From Halococcus salifodinae DSM 8989 (lineage in GTDB: Archaea; Halobacteriota; Halobacteria; Halobacteriales; Halococcaceae): DNA of 55,147 nucleotides. Under the pieces are notes generated by a model that saw only the letters and a program-made list of their open reading frames with translations, was not told where the DNA came from and searched no databases. Made by a program: the position numbers and the translations under genes. Of the stretch, positions 32,568-41,700 are shown piece after piece (position 1 is the first letter of the stretch; every line of letters starts with the position of its first letter). The stretch covers positions 22,053-77,199 of the forward strand of contig NZ_AOME01000074.1 of NCBI RefSeq assembly GCF_000336935.1, given 5' to 3'.

Positions 32568-34154
32568 ATGGCCGCCCAGGTCGTTATCGCGCCGCTGCTG
32601 GTCGCGCTCGTGACTGCCGTCCTGACCCTCCTGCTCCGTCGGTTCTCGCGCGCCCAGCGTGCGGTGAGCCTCGCAGGTGCGCTCGGCTACGCGGCGAGCG
32701 TGGCGCTGCTCGTCGCGGCCGTCGCCGACCAGTCGATCCTCGTCTACCAGCTCTCGGGATGGCGCGCACCGTTCGGCATCACCCTCGTGGCCGACGCGCT
32801 CTCGGTGTTCATGCTCGGGCTCACGGCGGTCGTCTCGCTCGCCGCGGCCGTCTTCTCCGCCGGATACATGAGCGAGTACGGCCAGCAGCTCTCCTATCAC
32901 GCGCTGTACCACCTGCTGGTGGTCGGTGTCACCGGCTCGTTCCTCACAGGTGATATTTTCAACCTGTTCGTCTGGTTCGAGGTCATGCTGCTGTCGAGTT
33001 ACGTGCTCGTCGTCTTCTACTCGGGGCCGGAACACACCCGTGCGGCGCTCCAGTACACCGTACTGAATCTGATCGGAAGCGCGGTGATGCTGCTCGCGAT
33101 CGGCGGGCTCTACTCGACGACCGGCACGCTCAACATGGCCGACATGGCCCGCCGGCTCGCCAACCCCGCGGAGTTCGGCATCGACCCGGTTCCCGTCCTG
33201 GGGATCGCCGCCATTCTGTTCGCGGTGTTCGCGCTCAAGGCCGGGATCGTCCCCTTCCAGTTCTGGGTACCCGCTGCCTACCGCGCCGCGCCCGCTCCGG
33301 TGTCGGCGATGCTCGCTGGTGTCACCAAGAAAGTCGGCATCTACGCGATCATCCGGCTCTACTTCACCGTCTTCGCGGCCGCGAGCCTCCCGGCCGGCCT
33401 CTCGCTGCCCGGGTTCGGCGGCGACTCCTTCCTCGCCTTCTTCGGCCCGATCATGTTCGTGATGGCCGCGGCGAGTATCGTCCTCGGCGGTGTGGGGGCA
33501 GTGAGTCGAGTGGACCTGGACGGCGTGCTCGCGTACTCCAGCATCGGTCAGATCGGGTTCGTCGTGCTCCCGCTCGCGATCGCCGCGACAGTACCGGAGG
33601 TGCGCGAGCTCGGGATCGCGGCGGCGCTGATCTACGCGCTCAATCACGGCCTCGCCAAATCGATGCTGTTCCTCGCGAGCGGCACAGTACGAGAGGCCGT
33701 CGGCTCGGTCCGATTCGAGTATCTCGGTGGACTCGCGCGCCGCACACCGATCCTCTCGATCGGCTTCTTCGTCGGCGCGCTCGCACTGGTCGGGATCCCG
33801 CCGCTGTCGGGCTTTTTCGGCAAACTGCTCGTCTTCCAGACTGCCGCCGACGCCGGGGCCGTGGGTGGGCAGGGAGCGACGATCGCGCTCGCTCTCGCAT
33901 TGGGTGGCGCGATCCTCACAGTCGCGTACTTCTCTCGTGCATGGAACGAGGGATTCTGGGGCACCCAGTCCGAGGCCGTTCGGACGGCGACGTACTCGCC
34001 GACTCTCGTGGCGGTCGTGATCGCACTCGCAGCGGCGCTCGTGATCGTCGGTATCGGCTTCGATCCCGTACTGCGTGCGGCCAACGCCGCCGCGTCGGCG
34101 GCGGTGGATCGAGGCACGTACGTCGATAGCGTGCTCCCGGAGGTGTCGCCATGA
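32568..34154 (+). CDS. mnhD: Mrp antiporter subunit D
   Basis: This 528-aa NuoM/N-like proton-channel subunit has about 14 helices. Core motifs are NLFVWFEVMLLSSYVL (key Glu), ALKAGIVPFQFWVPAAYRAAP (key Lys), AMLAGVTKKVGIYAI and SGFFGKLLVFQ. The start codon abuts the subunit C stop with no gap, and its stop overlaps subunit E by four bases. Confidence 0.94.
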   Translation: MAAQVVIAPLLVALVTAVLTLLLRRFSRAQRAVSLAGALGYAASVALLVAAVADQSILVYQLSGWRAPFGITLVADALSVFMLGLTAVVSLAAAVFSAGYMSEYGQQLSYHALYHLLVVGVTGSFLTGDIFNLFVWFEVMLLSSYVLVVFYSGPEHTRAALQYTVLNLIGSAVMLLAIGGLYSTTGTLNMADMARRLANPAEFGIDPVPVLGIAAILFAVFALKAGIVPFQFWVPAAYRAAPAPVSAMLAGVTKKVGIYAIIRLYFTVFAAASLPAGLSLPGFGGDSFLAFFGPIMFVMAAASIVLGGVGAVSRVDLDGVLAYSSIGQIGFVVLPLAIAATVPEVRELGIAAALIYALNHGLAKSMLFLASGTVREAVGSVRFEYLGGLARRTPILSIGFFVGALALVGIPPLSGFFGKLLVFQTAADAGAVGGQGATIALALALGGAILTVAYFSRAWNEGFWGTQSEAVRTATYSPTLVAVVIALAAALVIVGIGFDPVLRAANAAASAAVDRGTYVDSVLPEVSP

Positions 34155-34708
34155 GACGGTGGCCGGCACTCGGTGTCGTGCTCGCGGTGCTTTGGCTGTT
34201 CGTCCGTGGGATCGAGCTCACTCCCGTGCTGATCGCCGAGGAGTTCCTGATCGGGCTCGCCATCGGCCTCCCGATCGCGTTCGTCTTCCGGCGGTTCTAC
34301 GCGACCGAGTTCGCGCTCGCGGGGACGCTCCGGATCGTTCCGTACGTCGGGCTCTACCTCGCGGTGTTCGCGAAAGAGCTGATCGTGGCGAACGTCGACG
34401 TCGTCTACCGGGTGCTCTCGCCGTCGATGCCGATCGAGCCCGACGTGGTCGCGGTCCCCCTCCGAGTCGAATCCGACGTCGCGATCACCACGATCGCCAA
34501 TTCGATCACCCTGACACCCGGAACGCTCACGATGGATTACGACGACGCAACCAACACACTCTACGTTCACGGTATCACTGGTCGGAATCGGAAGGGCGTC
34601 CTCGCCCCGATCCGAACGTGGGAGGATTACGCGCTCGTGATCTTCGACGAGGACGCGAGTCCCGACGACACGCCGCCCGCTCCACGGGGTGATCTCGGTG
34701 GCGACTGA
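34151..34708 (+). CDS. mnhE: Mrp antiporter subunit E
   Basis: This 185-aa protein has hydrophobic segments at the N-terminus (LGVVLAVLWLFVRG, EEFLIGLAIGLPIAFVF, RIVPYVGLYLAVFAKELIVA) and a cytoplasmic part with VRVESDVAITTIANSITLTPGT-like sequence (here LRVESDVAITTIAN), the hallmark of MnhE. It overlaps subunits D and F. Confidence 0.92.
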   Translation: MRRWPALGVVLAVLWLFVRGIELTPVLIAEEFLIGLAIGLPIAFVFRRFYATEFALAGTLRIVPYVGLYLAVFAKELIVANVDVVYRVLSPSMPIEPDVVAVPLRVESDVAITTIANSITLTPGTLTMDYDDATNTLYVHGITGRNRKGVLAPIRTWEDYALVIFDEDASPDDTPPAPRGDLGGD

Positions 34709-34988
34709 TATCCCTGTGTTCCTCGATCTCGCGATCACGATCGGGCTCGTGATCGCGAGCGGCGTCACCCTGCTGGCGGGCTACCGGGTGATCCGCGGGC
34801 CGACCACGCCCGATCGGGTAGTGGGGCTCGACGCCATCGGGACCAACGTCGTCGCGGTCGCGGTCCTGTTCGCGCTCCAGACCGGCCGTGGCTTCTTCAT
34901 CGACGTGGGCCTCGTGCTCGCCATCATCGGGTTCATCAGCACGGTTGCGGTCGCCCGCTACGTCACCGACGGAGACATCATCGAATGA
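34689..34988 (+). CDS. mnhF: Mrp antiporter subunit F
   Basis: This 99-aa protein has three helices. The central YRVIRGPTTPDRVVGLDAIG is diagnostic of MnhF. The start is GTG at 34689, overlapping subunit E by 20 bases; GTG at 34698 is an alternative. Confidence 0.92.
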   Translation: MISVATDIPVFLDLAITIGLVIASGVTLLAGYRVIRGPTTPDRVVGLDAIGTNVVAVAVLFALQTGRGFFIDVGLVLAIIGFISTVAVARYVTDGDIIE

Positions 34989-35332
34989 ACACGATCCACG
35001 CACTCATCGTCACGGTACTCATCGCTATCGGCAGCGGATTCTTGCTCGTCGGCACGATCGGACTGCTCCGATTTCCCGACGTCTACAACCGGATGCACGC
35101 CACCAGCAAGGCCACCACGCTCGGCGCGGCCTCGCTGTTTCTGGCGGGGGCGGTCTACTTCGGGCCACAGGAAGTCGGCGGTGCCGGACTGACCTCGCTG
35201 GTGGGGATCGTCTTCCTCTTCCTTACTGTGCCGACCGGCGCACACGTCATCTCCCAGGCCGCAGAACGCATGGGCGTCGCGTTTCACGGCGACGCGTCGT
35301 GGCCGGACGACCCGCCGGACCGCGAGCAGTGA
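34985..35332 (+). CDS. mnhG: Mrp antiporter subunit G
   Basis: This 115-aa protein has three helices. LLRFPDVYNRMHATSKATTL is diagnostic of MnhG. ATG at 34985 overlaps the subunit F stop by four bases. It ends the operon, so A to G are all present in canonical order; 86 bases without features precede the next gene. Confidence 0.93.
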   Translation: MNTIHALIVTVLIAIGSGFLLVGTIGLLRFPDVYNRMHATSKATTLGAASLFLAGAVYFGPQEVGGAGLTSLVGIVFLFLTVPTGAHVISQAAERMGVAFHGDASWPDDPPDREQ

Positions 35333-35418
35333 TCGCAACCGTATTGTGCGAGAGCGGTGACGCGTTCGGATACCGGCCGGCGATCCGTCGGCCCGACCCC
35401 CGCTCCCTGTAATCACTC

Positions 35419-37209
35419 ATGTCCACCGAGTCCTCCCGATCGACGCTCGCCGTCGGTTTCCGCGATCGCCTCGCCACTGTCGCGGCCCGTCCGGGACTGG
35501 TCGTCGCCGCGATCACCGTCCTCGCGCTCGCTGTCCGGCTGTTCGCGCTCGGCGCGCGGGCCGCCCATCAGGACGAGGCCCGGGTGGCGTTCTGGGCGTA
35601 CCGCTACATGGAGTCGGGCGTCTACTGGTATCGCCCGATCGTCCACGGCCCGTTTCTGACGATCGTCGACAGCTACGTGTTCTCCATTTTCGGGGCTTCT
35701 GACTTCACGATGCGGTTGGTTGTCGCCGTCGTTGGCGGTCTGCTCCCGCTTGCGGCGCTACTCTTTCGCCATCGACTTCGGAATGGCGAAACGATCGCGC
35801 TGGGCCTCGTGCTCGCCGCGAACCCCATTCTGCTCTACTACTCGCGGTTCTATCGGAACGATCTGCTGCTTGCGGGGTTCATGCTCGTCGCGTTCGGGTT
35901 TTTCGTCCGCGCGTACGACCACCGCCGGCCGGCGTTCCTCTATCTCGGAACTGCCGCGTTCGCGCTCGCGTTCACCACCAAAGAGAACGCTCTGCTCTAC
36001 CCGGTCACGTGGCTCGGTGCGACCGCGTTACTCTTCGATCGTCGGGTGCTCGTCGGCCGGATGGACAGTTGGGGACTCCGACGATCGGTCGTCGGGCGGG
36101 CACGACAGGTCGGGGGCGCGCTCCGGTACTGGGGACTCCATTTCGCGCTCGCGGTCGTGGAGTTCTTCGCCATCTTCGTGTTCTTCTACGCGCCGCGTGG
36201 CGAGGCGGCCGGCGCGGACCCGACGCTCGGCGCGACGCTCGCCGATCCGACGCTGCTGCCTGCGCTGGTCGGCGAGTCGGTCCTCGGGTCGTGGAACGCC
36301 TTTCTCGGCCAGTGGGGCAGCGGCAACCAGGAATCGTATCTCTCGACTGCGGGCCAGTTGTGGTCGGTGCTCCTTGCGGGTGCGCTGGTCCTGCTTGCGC
36401 TCGCGGTCGTGGGATTCCTCGTGGATCGCTACACCGGCGAGCAGCCCCGTGACGTCGTGGCGTTCGCGGCGTACTGGGGCGTCGCCAGCGCGATCGGCTA
36501 TCCGATCGCCGTCGACAACCCGTTCCCGTGGGAGGTGATCCACGTCGTCGTGCCGCTTGCAATCCCGGCGGCGGTCGGGTTCGCCCTGATCGGCCGCGTT
36601 GGCCTCGAAAGCGTCGACGAGGGCGACACCCTCGCCGCGGTCGCCGCAGCGGTCGTCGTGATCGCGCTCGTCGGTCAGGTCGGCGTGACCGCCTACGACA
36701 CCTCGTTCGCCGAACCACAGAGTCCGGACAACGAACTCGTCCAGTACGCCCAGCCCGCGAGCGAGATGAAGCCGCTGCTCGGCGAGATTCGCGAAACCGT
36801 TACGGAAAACGACGGTACCGACGTGCTCTACTACGGCGACGATCCCGACTTCGACGGCGACGAACTCTACGCGCCGAACCCCGCCTCCCACGACACGCCG
36901 ATCGCTGGGAACGGGTGGTTCGAGCGCCTGCCCTTCGCGTGGTATCTCGAAGCTTACGGCGCGGAAACGAACAGTACGGCCGACGCAGCGGCGGTCCAGC
37001 GAGCGGTGGCGAGCGGCGACCGACCCCCGGTCGTGATCGCGTTCGATCGGGTGCCGTCCTGTGAAAAGGAGTACGACGACGCCACCGACATCGATCGATT
37101 CCTCGAAGGGTACGAACGCCACGAAGTCGATCGATTCCTCTACGACAGTGGCTGTACCATCAGCAGCGTCGCGGTCTACGTCGACGAAGACCGAAACTCG
37201 ACGGCGTAA
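35419..37209 (+). CDS. Agl23-like flippase-associated membrane protein (TIGR03663 type)
   Basis: This 596-aa protein has a GT-C-like plan: about 11 hydrophobic segments and a C-terminal soluble domain. HQDEARVAFWAYRYMESGVYWYRP at the first external loop contains the acidic motif, followed by HGPFLTIVDSYVFSIFG, YYSRFYRNDLLLAGFM and TTKENALLYP. The C-terminus has VLYYGDDPDFDGDELYAP. The family is annotated as associated with flippase activity in N-glycosylation. It may serve the same surface glycan as the glycosyltransferase genes at 13092-16877; that link is inference. Confidence 0.85.
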   Translation: MSTESSRSTLAVGFRDRLATVAARPGLVVAAITVLALAVRLFALGARAAHQDEARVAFWAYRYMESGVYWYRPIVHGPFLTIVDSYVFSIFGASDFTMRLVVAVVGGLLPLAALLFRHRLRNGETIALGLVLAANPILLYYSRFYRNDLLLAGFMLVAFGFFVRAYDHRRPAFLYLGTAAFALAFTTKENALLYPVTWLGATALLFDRRVLVGRMDSWGLRRSVVGRARQVGGALRYWGLHFALAVVEFFAIFVFFYAPRGEAAGADPTLGATLADPTLLPALVGESVLGSWNAFLGQWGSGNQESYLSTAGQLWSVLLAGALVLLALAVVGFLVDRYTGEQPRDVVAFAAYWGVASAIGYPIAVDNPFPWEVIHVVVPLAIPAAVGFALIGRVGLESVDEGDTLAAVAAAVVVIALVGQVGVTAYDTSFAEPQSPDNELVQYAQPASEMKPLLGEIRETVTENDGTDVLYYGDDPDFDGDELYAPNPASHDTPIAGNGWFERLPFAWYLEAYGAETNSTADAAAVQRAVASGDRPPVVIAFDRVPSCEKEYDDATDIDRFLEGYERHEVDRFLYDSGCTISSVAVYVDEDRNSTA

Positions 37210-37237
37210 CTCCGTGATTAGCCTCTCGGAGCGGCTT

Positions 37238-38395
37238 TCAGTCGAGTTCGTCAGCCAGTTCTTCGGTGACGCGCGCACCGAGCCCGGATTTGTTGCTAGC
37301 GTACTCGCTCGTCTCGTCCTCGCGGACCACGAGCGCGCGGGTGTCGGTCTCGCCCATCACGCTCGCGTCGTTGGCGACGACGAACGCGAGCCCCGCACGT
37401 GACTGGATCTCGCGTGCGGCAGCGATCATCGCCTCGTCGTCGCCGCTCGTCTCGGTTTTGAATCCGACGATCGGGAGGTCGGGGTGGGCGTCCCGAACCG
37501 TGTCGATCAGTTTCGGGGTCGGTTCGAGTTTGAGCGTCAGCCCGTCCTGACCGGATCGAATTTTCTCGTCGCTTCCCTCGACGGTGTAATCACCGATCGC
37601 CGCCACCGAAACGAGCGCGTCAGCCCCCGCGACGGACTCCTCGACTGCCGCCACCATCTCCGCGGCGCTCTCGACGCGCTTGACCGTCGCGTAGGGAACG
37701 TCACCGCCGTCGTGGACGAGCGTGACGTCCGCACCGCGAGTGTAGCACGCCCGCGCGACCGCCCGGCCGGTCTTCCCCGACGAGCGGTTGGTCAACACCC
37801 GCACCGGATCGATCGCCTCGGATGTGGGCCCACTCGTGACCACCACGTGCCGGCCGGCGAGCGGCGTCTCGCCGGTGGCGCGCGCGGCTCCGAGGACGAT
37901 CGCCTCCTCGGTCGCGATCTTCGCCTTTCCCTCCTCGATCCGGGGCGAGACGAATTCGACGCCCCACGACTCGACCCGCTCGATCGCGTCGAGAACGCCG
38001 GGATGGTCGTACATCGGCTCGTGCATCGCGGGTGCGACGACCACCGGGACGTCCGCCCCGAGTGCGGTCGTCGCACACGTCGTGACGGGCGTGTCGTCGA
38101 TCGCTGCCGCGATCTTCCCGACGGTGTTCGCGGTCGCGGGCGCGAGCAAGAGGACATCGGCCCAGCCCTCGCGGCCGCAGAGCGCGACGTGCTCCACCGA
38201 TCCCGTGATCTCGGTCACGACGGGCTGGTCGGTGGCGAACTCCACGGCCCAGGGATGGACGATCCCCTGGGCACTCTCGGTCATCACGCCACGGACTGCG
38301 GCTCCCTGGCGACGGAGTTCGTGAGCGAGCTCGACGGTCTTGACCGCCGCGATCGATCCCGTGATCCCGAGCGCGACGTTCACTCCGCGCAACAT
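37238..38395 (-). CDS. coaBC: CoaBC: phosphopantothenoylcysteine decarboxylase / phosphopantothenate-cysteine ligase
   Basis: This 385-aa bifunctional CoA-biosynthesis enzyme has an N-terminal flavoprotein CoaC domain with ALGITGSIAAVKTVELA, LLLAPATANTVGKIA and APAMHEPMYDHP. The C-terminal CoaB ligase domain has VVVTSGPTSEAIDPVRVLTNRSSGKTG and GFKTET. ATG at 38395 (MLRGVNVALGITGS) is preferred over the upstream start because a TTTAAAT box lies 29 bases before it. It is convergent with the Agl23-like gene, 28 bases apart. Confidence 0.94.
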   Translation of the reverse strand: MLRGVNVALGITGSIAAVKTVELAHELRRQGAAVRGVMTESAQGIVHPWAVEFATDQPVVTEITGSVEHVALCGREGWADVLLLAPATANTVGKIAAAIDDTPVTTCATTALGADVPVVVAPAMHEPMYDHPGVLDAIERVESWGVEFVSPRIEEGKAKIATEEAIVLGAARATGETPLAGRHVVVTSGPTSEAIDPVRVLTNRSSGKTGRAVARACYTRGADVTLVHDGGDVPYATVKRVESAAEMVAAVEESVAGADALVSVAAIGDYTVEGSDEKIRSGQDGLTLKLEPTPKLIDTVRDAHPDLPIVGFKTETSGDDEAMIAAAREIQSRAGLAFVVANDASVMGETDTRALVVREDETSEYASNKSGLGARVTEELADELD

Positions 38396-38420
38396 CCTCT
38401 GAGCATGGGTTGTCTCGCGG

Positions 38421-38427
38421 TTTAAAT
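38421..38427 (-). promoter_or_regulatory. TATA box of coaBC
   Basis: TTTAAAT (ATTTAAA on the minus strand) is centred 29 bases upstream of the ATG at 38395, the clearest TATA match in the window. Confidence 0.6.
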
Positions 38428-38502
38428 CCGCCGTCAAGCACTCGGTGTCGAAAAATAGTGGACGCCGTCACGATTCCGCGGGGTCTGGCTGGCGTGACCC
38501 TC

Positions 38503-39981
38503 TCAGCGTGACTGTCGCACCGCAACCACGCCGAGTGTGGCGAGCGCGACGGCCCCGAGGAGCACGAAGACGATCTGGACGATCCCGATCCCGAACCCGC
38601 TCGTGGCCTCGCTCTCACCCGTCGCAGGGGCGACAGTCGTCGAGCCGTTTGCGGAGACGTTCTCCGCGGGCGTGATCGTTGACGGCGCGTCGGTGGTCGT
38701 GGCCCCTGTCCCGTTCGCCGATGCGTTCGCCGTGGCGTTGCTCGGGATCGTGCCGTTCGTCGTTGCGTTGCCTGTTGTGGCGTTCGTTGCGTTCCCTGCC
38801 GTTGCGTTGGCCGCCGTCGCGTTGGCCGCTGTGACGTTGCTCGCGGTCGTGTTGTTCGCTGCCGTCGCCGTGCCGTTCGCCACCGTCGGTGGCGACGCGA
38901 CCGGCGTCAGCGTCTGCTGGATAGGGGGAGACGCGTCGGCCGACACGTTCACCGATCCGCCGGCCGCGCCGGCAGCGTCGGCGAGTGGGGCGAACGTCCC
39001 GAACTGCGTGAGATTGGTGGCGGTCGCCGTGTTCGCTGCGGTGTCGGTTTCGGCCCCGTTGACCTCGGTCCAGTACTCGCCGTCGTGGCGGAACACCGTG
39101 ACCGACGAGGCGTTCGACCCCTCGTAGCTCGTCGTCATCGAGAGCTCCGAGCCCCCGCCGCCGGTGCCTGTCACCTCGACGAACGTCCCGAGGCTCTGGG
39201 TTCCCTGCGGGATTTCAGGTGGCGATGTCGACGATCGCAGCCCGACGTTGCGCTCGGTCAGCGAGACGGTCGTAGTGGACAGTCGGAGATCGGTGACGGT
39301 GTTCGTGCCGTCGTTCCGGAGCGAGTAGTAGTCCCACCGCGTGTTGTTCCGTGCGGTGTTGTCGGTCACGGTGTTGTTCTCGCTCTCGCGCTCGAAGTGG
39401 ATTCCCCACTTGTTCTCGACCGCGACGTTGTTCCGAAGGGTGTTGTTCTGACTCTCGCCGCCGACCGCGATTCCGAGTCCGTTGCCGTACGCCGTGTTGT
39501 CGACCATCCGGTTGTCGTTCGCGTTCGCGAGCGTGATTCCCTGGGTGTTGTTGTCCACGACCGTTCCGCGGATCGTGCTGCCATCGACACCGAGGTAGAA
39601 CACGCCGACCGTCCAGTTGTTCGTCTGGACGCGTCTGATGGTCACGTTCTCGACTGCGCGCGACGAGCCGTTGGCGTGGATCGCGTGGCCCGACCCACTC
39701 CCCTGGAGGCTGTGGCCCGCGCCGTCGAGGGTCACGTTGCTCGCCGTGATCGTGAGACAGTTGCCGTCACCGCCCGTGACGTTCTCCGTCAGCACGTACG
39801 TCCCGGACGCGTTGATCGTCCGACACGAGTCGACCCCAGTCGCGTTCCCCGCGCTCTGTGCGCCGGCGAGGCCCACCAGCGACCCGGTTGCGCCCGCGAG
39901 CAGCGCCACCACCACGACGCCGACGAGCAGCGTCCGCCAATTCTCCGTTCCATTGCTATCGAAACCGGGACGTCTTCGCAT
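38503..39981 (-). CDS. Secreted right-handed beta-helix protein with glycosylation-rich stalk
   Basis: This 492-aa surface protein has an N-terminal signal segment near residues 18-40 (LLVGVVVVALLAGATGSLVGLAG). Parallel beta-helix repeats of NosD/pectate-lyase type follow (NGSSRAVENVTIRRV, NNTQGITLANANDNRMVDN, NNTLRNNVAVENKWGIHF). A stalk of about 80 residues is made of Asn-Ala-Thr-like words, and the end is a single C-terminal helix (FGIGIVQIVFVLLGAVALATLGV). I count more than 25 N-X-S/T sites. ATG at 39981 gives a basic start, MRRRPGF. The function is probably a cell-surface or polysaccharide-binding protein; no catalytic site was recognised. Confidence 0.85.
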   Translation of the reverse strand: MRRRPGFDSNGTENWRTLLVGVVVVALLAGATGSLVGLAGAQSAGNATGVDSCRTINASGTYVLTENVTGGDGNCLTITASNVTLDGAGHSLQGSGSGHAIHANGSSRAVENVTIRRVQTNNWTVGVFYLGVDGSTIRGTVVDNNTQGITLANANDNRMVDNTAYGNGLGIAVGGESQNNTLRNNVAVENKWGIHFERESENNTVTDNTARNNTRWDYYSLRNDGTNTVTDLRLSTTTVSLTERNVGLRSSTSPPEIPQGTQSLGTFVEVTGTGGGGSELSMTTSYEGSNASSVTVFRHDGEYWTEVNGAETDTAANTATATNLTQFGTFAPLADAAGAAGGSVNVSADASPPIQQTLTPVASPPTVANGTATAANNTTASNVTAANATAANATAGNATNATTGNATTNGTIPSNATANASANGTGATTTDAPSTITPAENVSANGSTTVAPATGESEATSGFGIGIVQIVFVLLGAVALATLGVVAVRQSR

Positions 39982-40117
39982 TAGTCGTCGAATTCGTACA
40001 AAAGCGGTGCGTATGTATCTCCCGGTATCGACCGGGCGAAACCATCGCTCGGAAGGATATCGGGGCGATCTATGTCGAGAAGACAACGCTTACACGCCAC
40101 GGACACGAGACGTTGCC

Positions 40118-40642
40118 GTGGAGAGCGTCGAAGTCAGCACCGTGGTCTACTTGCCCCCCGAGGAGACCTACGAGTTCCTGCTGGATTTCCCGGGCTACGC
40201 GAACTACTCCGAGTATCTCACTGGTGTCGAGAGCCACGGCGACGGCTCGCCCGGCACGGAGTACGATCTCCGCTTCGCGTGGTGGAAACTCACCTACACG
40301 GCGCGCTCGCGCGTCACCGCGGTCGACCCCCCGAACCGGATCGACTGGCAGGTCACGAAGGATATCGACGCTCGCGGCCGCTGGACGGTCACGGCCGTCG
40401 ACTCGCCGACAGGCCGCGAACACGCTTCCGAGGTCCGGCTCCGGATCGAGTTCGACGCCGATTCGGTCGATCCGAGCGGGTTCGATCTCCCACGGCTCGT
40501 CTCGCTGTCGTGGGTGGTCGACAAAGTGAAACCGCTCATCGAACGCGAGGCCGAGCGCGTGGTCGAACGGATCGTCGCCGACATCGAGGGCGAATCGCGG
40601 CCGGTGGATCTGACGGTTCACACGACGCCCGACAGCACCTGA
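40118..40642 (+). CDS. SRPBCC (START/coenzyme Q-binding-like) family protein
   Basis: This 174-aa helix-grip protein begins VESVEVSTVVYLPPEETYEFLLDFPGYANYSEYL, typical of polyketide-cyclase/COQ10-like SRPBCC proteins that bind a hydrophobic ligand. The C-terminal long helix is LIEREAERVVERIVADIEG. GTG at 40118 is the best start; the frame is open far upstream only as an antisense shadow. Ligand unknown. A T-rich tract 50 bases after the stop may end transcription. Confidence 0.8.
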   Translation: MESVEVSTVVYLPPEETYEFLLDFPGYANYSEYLTGVESHGDGSPGTEYDLRFAWWKLTYTARSRVTAVDPPNRIDWQVTKDIDARGRWTVTAVDSPTGREHASEVRLRIEFDADSVDPSGFDLPRLVSLSWVVDKVKPLIEREAERVVERIVADIEGESRPVDLTVHTTPDST

Positions 40643-40694
40643 TTGCGCTCGCTTCGTCGACCTCGACCACCACGGTTGCCACTGTCCAGTCTCG

Positions 40695-40709
40695 TCTTTT
40701 TCTTTGATT
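40695..40709 (+). terminator. T-rich tract after the SRPBCC gene
   Basis: CTTTTTCTTTGATTT on the plus strand, about 50 bases past the stop and before the convergent GNAT gene. Oligo-T tracts end transcription in archaea. Confidence 0.4.
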
Positions 40710-40743
40710 TCCTCGCAGTTCGACCGCCGAGCCACGTCGCGAA

Positions 40744-41505
40744 CTACCCGTAGGTGGCGTCCCAGCGGGTCGCTTTCCGGAGGTTGCCGCAGTCGTTACA
40801 CTTCACCCGGCCCATCGTGTCCATCGCGTTGTCGAGCGTCTCACAGTTCGCACAGAAGTAGCCGTACTTGTGCTCCTCGCCGAAGTCGGGCTGGGTGTAG
40901 CTCGTGAAAAAGGGCCCCTTCGACCCGCGCTCGACCTCCTCTTCGTTGACGTACATCTCCTGACCGTCGGGGGTCGTTACGGGTCCCTCGGCGATGTCGG
41001 GTTCGGAATCGGCCGCCGCAGTGCCGGCCTTCATGTAGATGTTCTCGACGTAGGTCTCGTCGTCGATTTCGACTTCGTCGGTGTCGACCATCTCGAAATC
41101 GAAGTCCTCGTAGAAGTCGTTGCCCTCCGCGTTGTCTTCAATGACTTTCGCACGGAGCTGGGAAGCTCCCATGTCGAACAGCGCTTCCCGGGTCGCCTCG
41201 AACAGTTCGGTCCCGATCCCCTCACCACGGTAGGCCGGATCGACGTGGAGCCAGAGCAGGTCGCCGTTGCCCCCGTCGGTCACGAGATCGCTCTCGGAGA
41301 ACCCGCGGATCTCACCCTCGTCCTCGGCGACGAGAAGCAGCGCGTCGGGCTCGTCGATCTTGGTTGCGATACCGTCCGTGTCGTACCATTCGGTGATCGC
41401 ACTCTCGATCGCTCGGGGACTGAGCGAGTACGACGCCTCCATCGAGTCCCGCGCGATCCGTCTGATCGCTTCGCCGTCGTCGCGGGTGGCTTCTCTCAGT
41501 TTCAT
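40744..41505 (-). CDS. GNAT acetyltransferase fused to a C-terminal zinc ribbon
   Basis: This 253-aa protein has a GNAT domain at residues 1-150 (MKLREATRDDGEAIRRIARDS, LLWLHVDPAYRGEGIGTELFE with the acetyl-CoA-binding RGEGIGT, VIEDNAEGNDFYEDFDFEM). An acidic middle follows, then a ribbon with two knuckles, FCANCETLDN and VKCNDCGNLRK. The fusion suggests a protein or nucleic-acid target presented by the ribbon, but the substrate is unknown. ATG at 41505 starts the GNAT fold directly; the longer frame to 41601 has no support. Confidence 0.85.
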   Translation of the reverse strand: MKLREATRDDGEAIRRIARDSMEASYSLSPRAIESAITEWYDTDGIATKIDEPDALLLVAEDEGEIRGFSESDLVTDGGNGDLLWLHVDPAYRGEGIGTELFEATREALFDMGASQLRAKVIEDNAEGNDFYEDFDFEMVDTDEVEIDDETYVENIYMKAGTAAADSEPDIAEGPVTTPDGQEMYVNEEEVERGSKGPFFTSYTQPDFGEEHKYGYFCANCETLDNAMDTMGRVKCNDCGNLRKATRWDATYG

Positions 41506-41700
41506 ACCACTATTTCGACGTTCGAACGCATAAACCCCGGTGCCGATCGAGCTCTGGCGATTACCCGTTCGGGACCAGACCGACGGACCGTTCGGTGCCA
41601 TCGAACACGTTGTCGTAACGCTAAAGAGTCGAACATTCGTCTAGTGGACTAACATGACCATCGTACGAGTGTTTTGGAGGGGATCACGTTGGGCGTCGAG

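Noticed and set aside
31420-34169. Very long minus-strand frames antisense to the Mrp operon
   Set aside because: Extremely rich in Arg, Asp, Glu and His with no domain, and complementary to clearly conserved membrane proteins.
37484-38425. Long plus-strand frame antisense to coaBC
   Set aside because: It mirrors the codon pattern of the minus-strand CoaBC gene, which has full catalytic motifs; a typical high-GC shadow frame.
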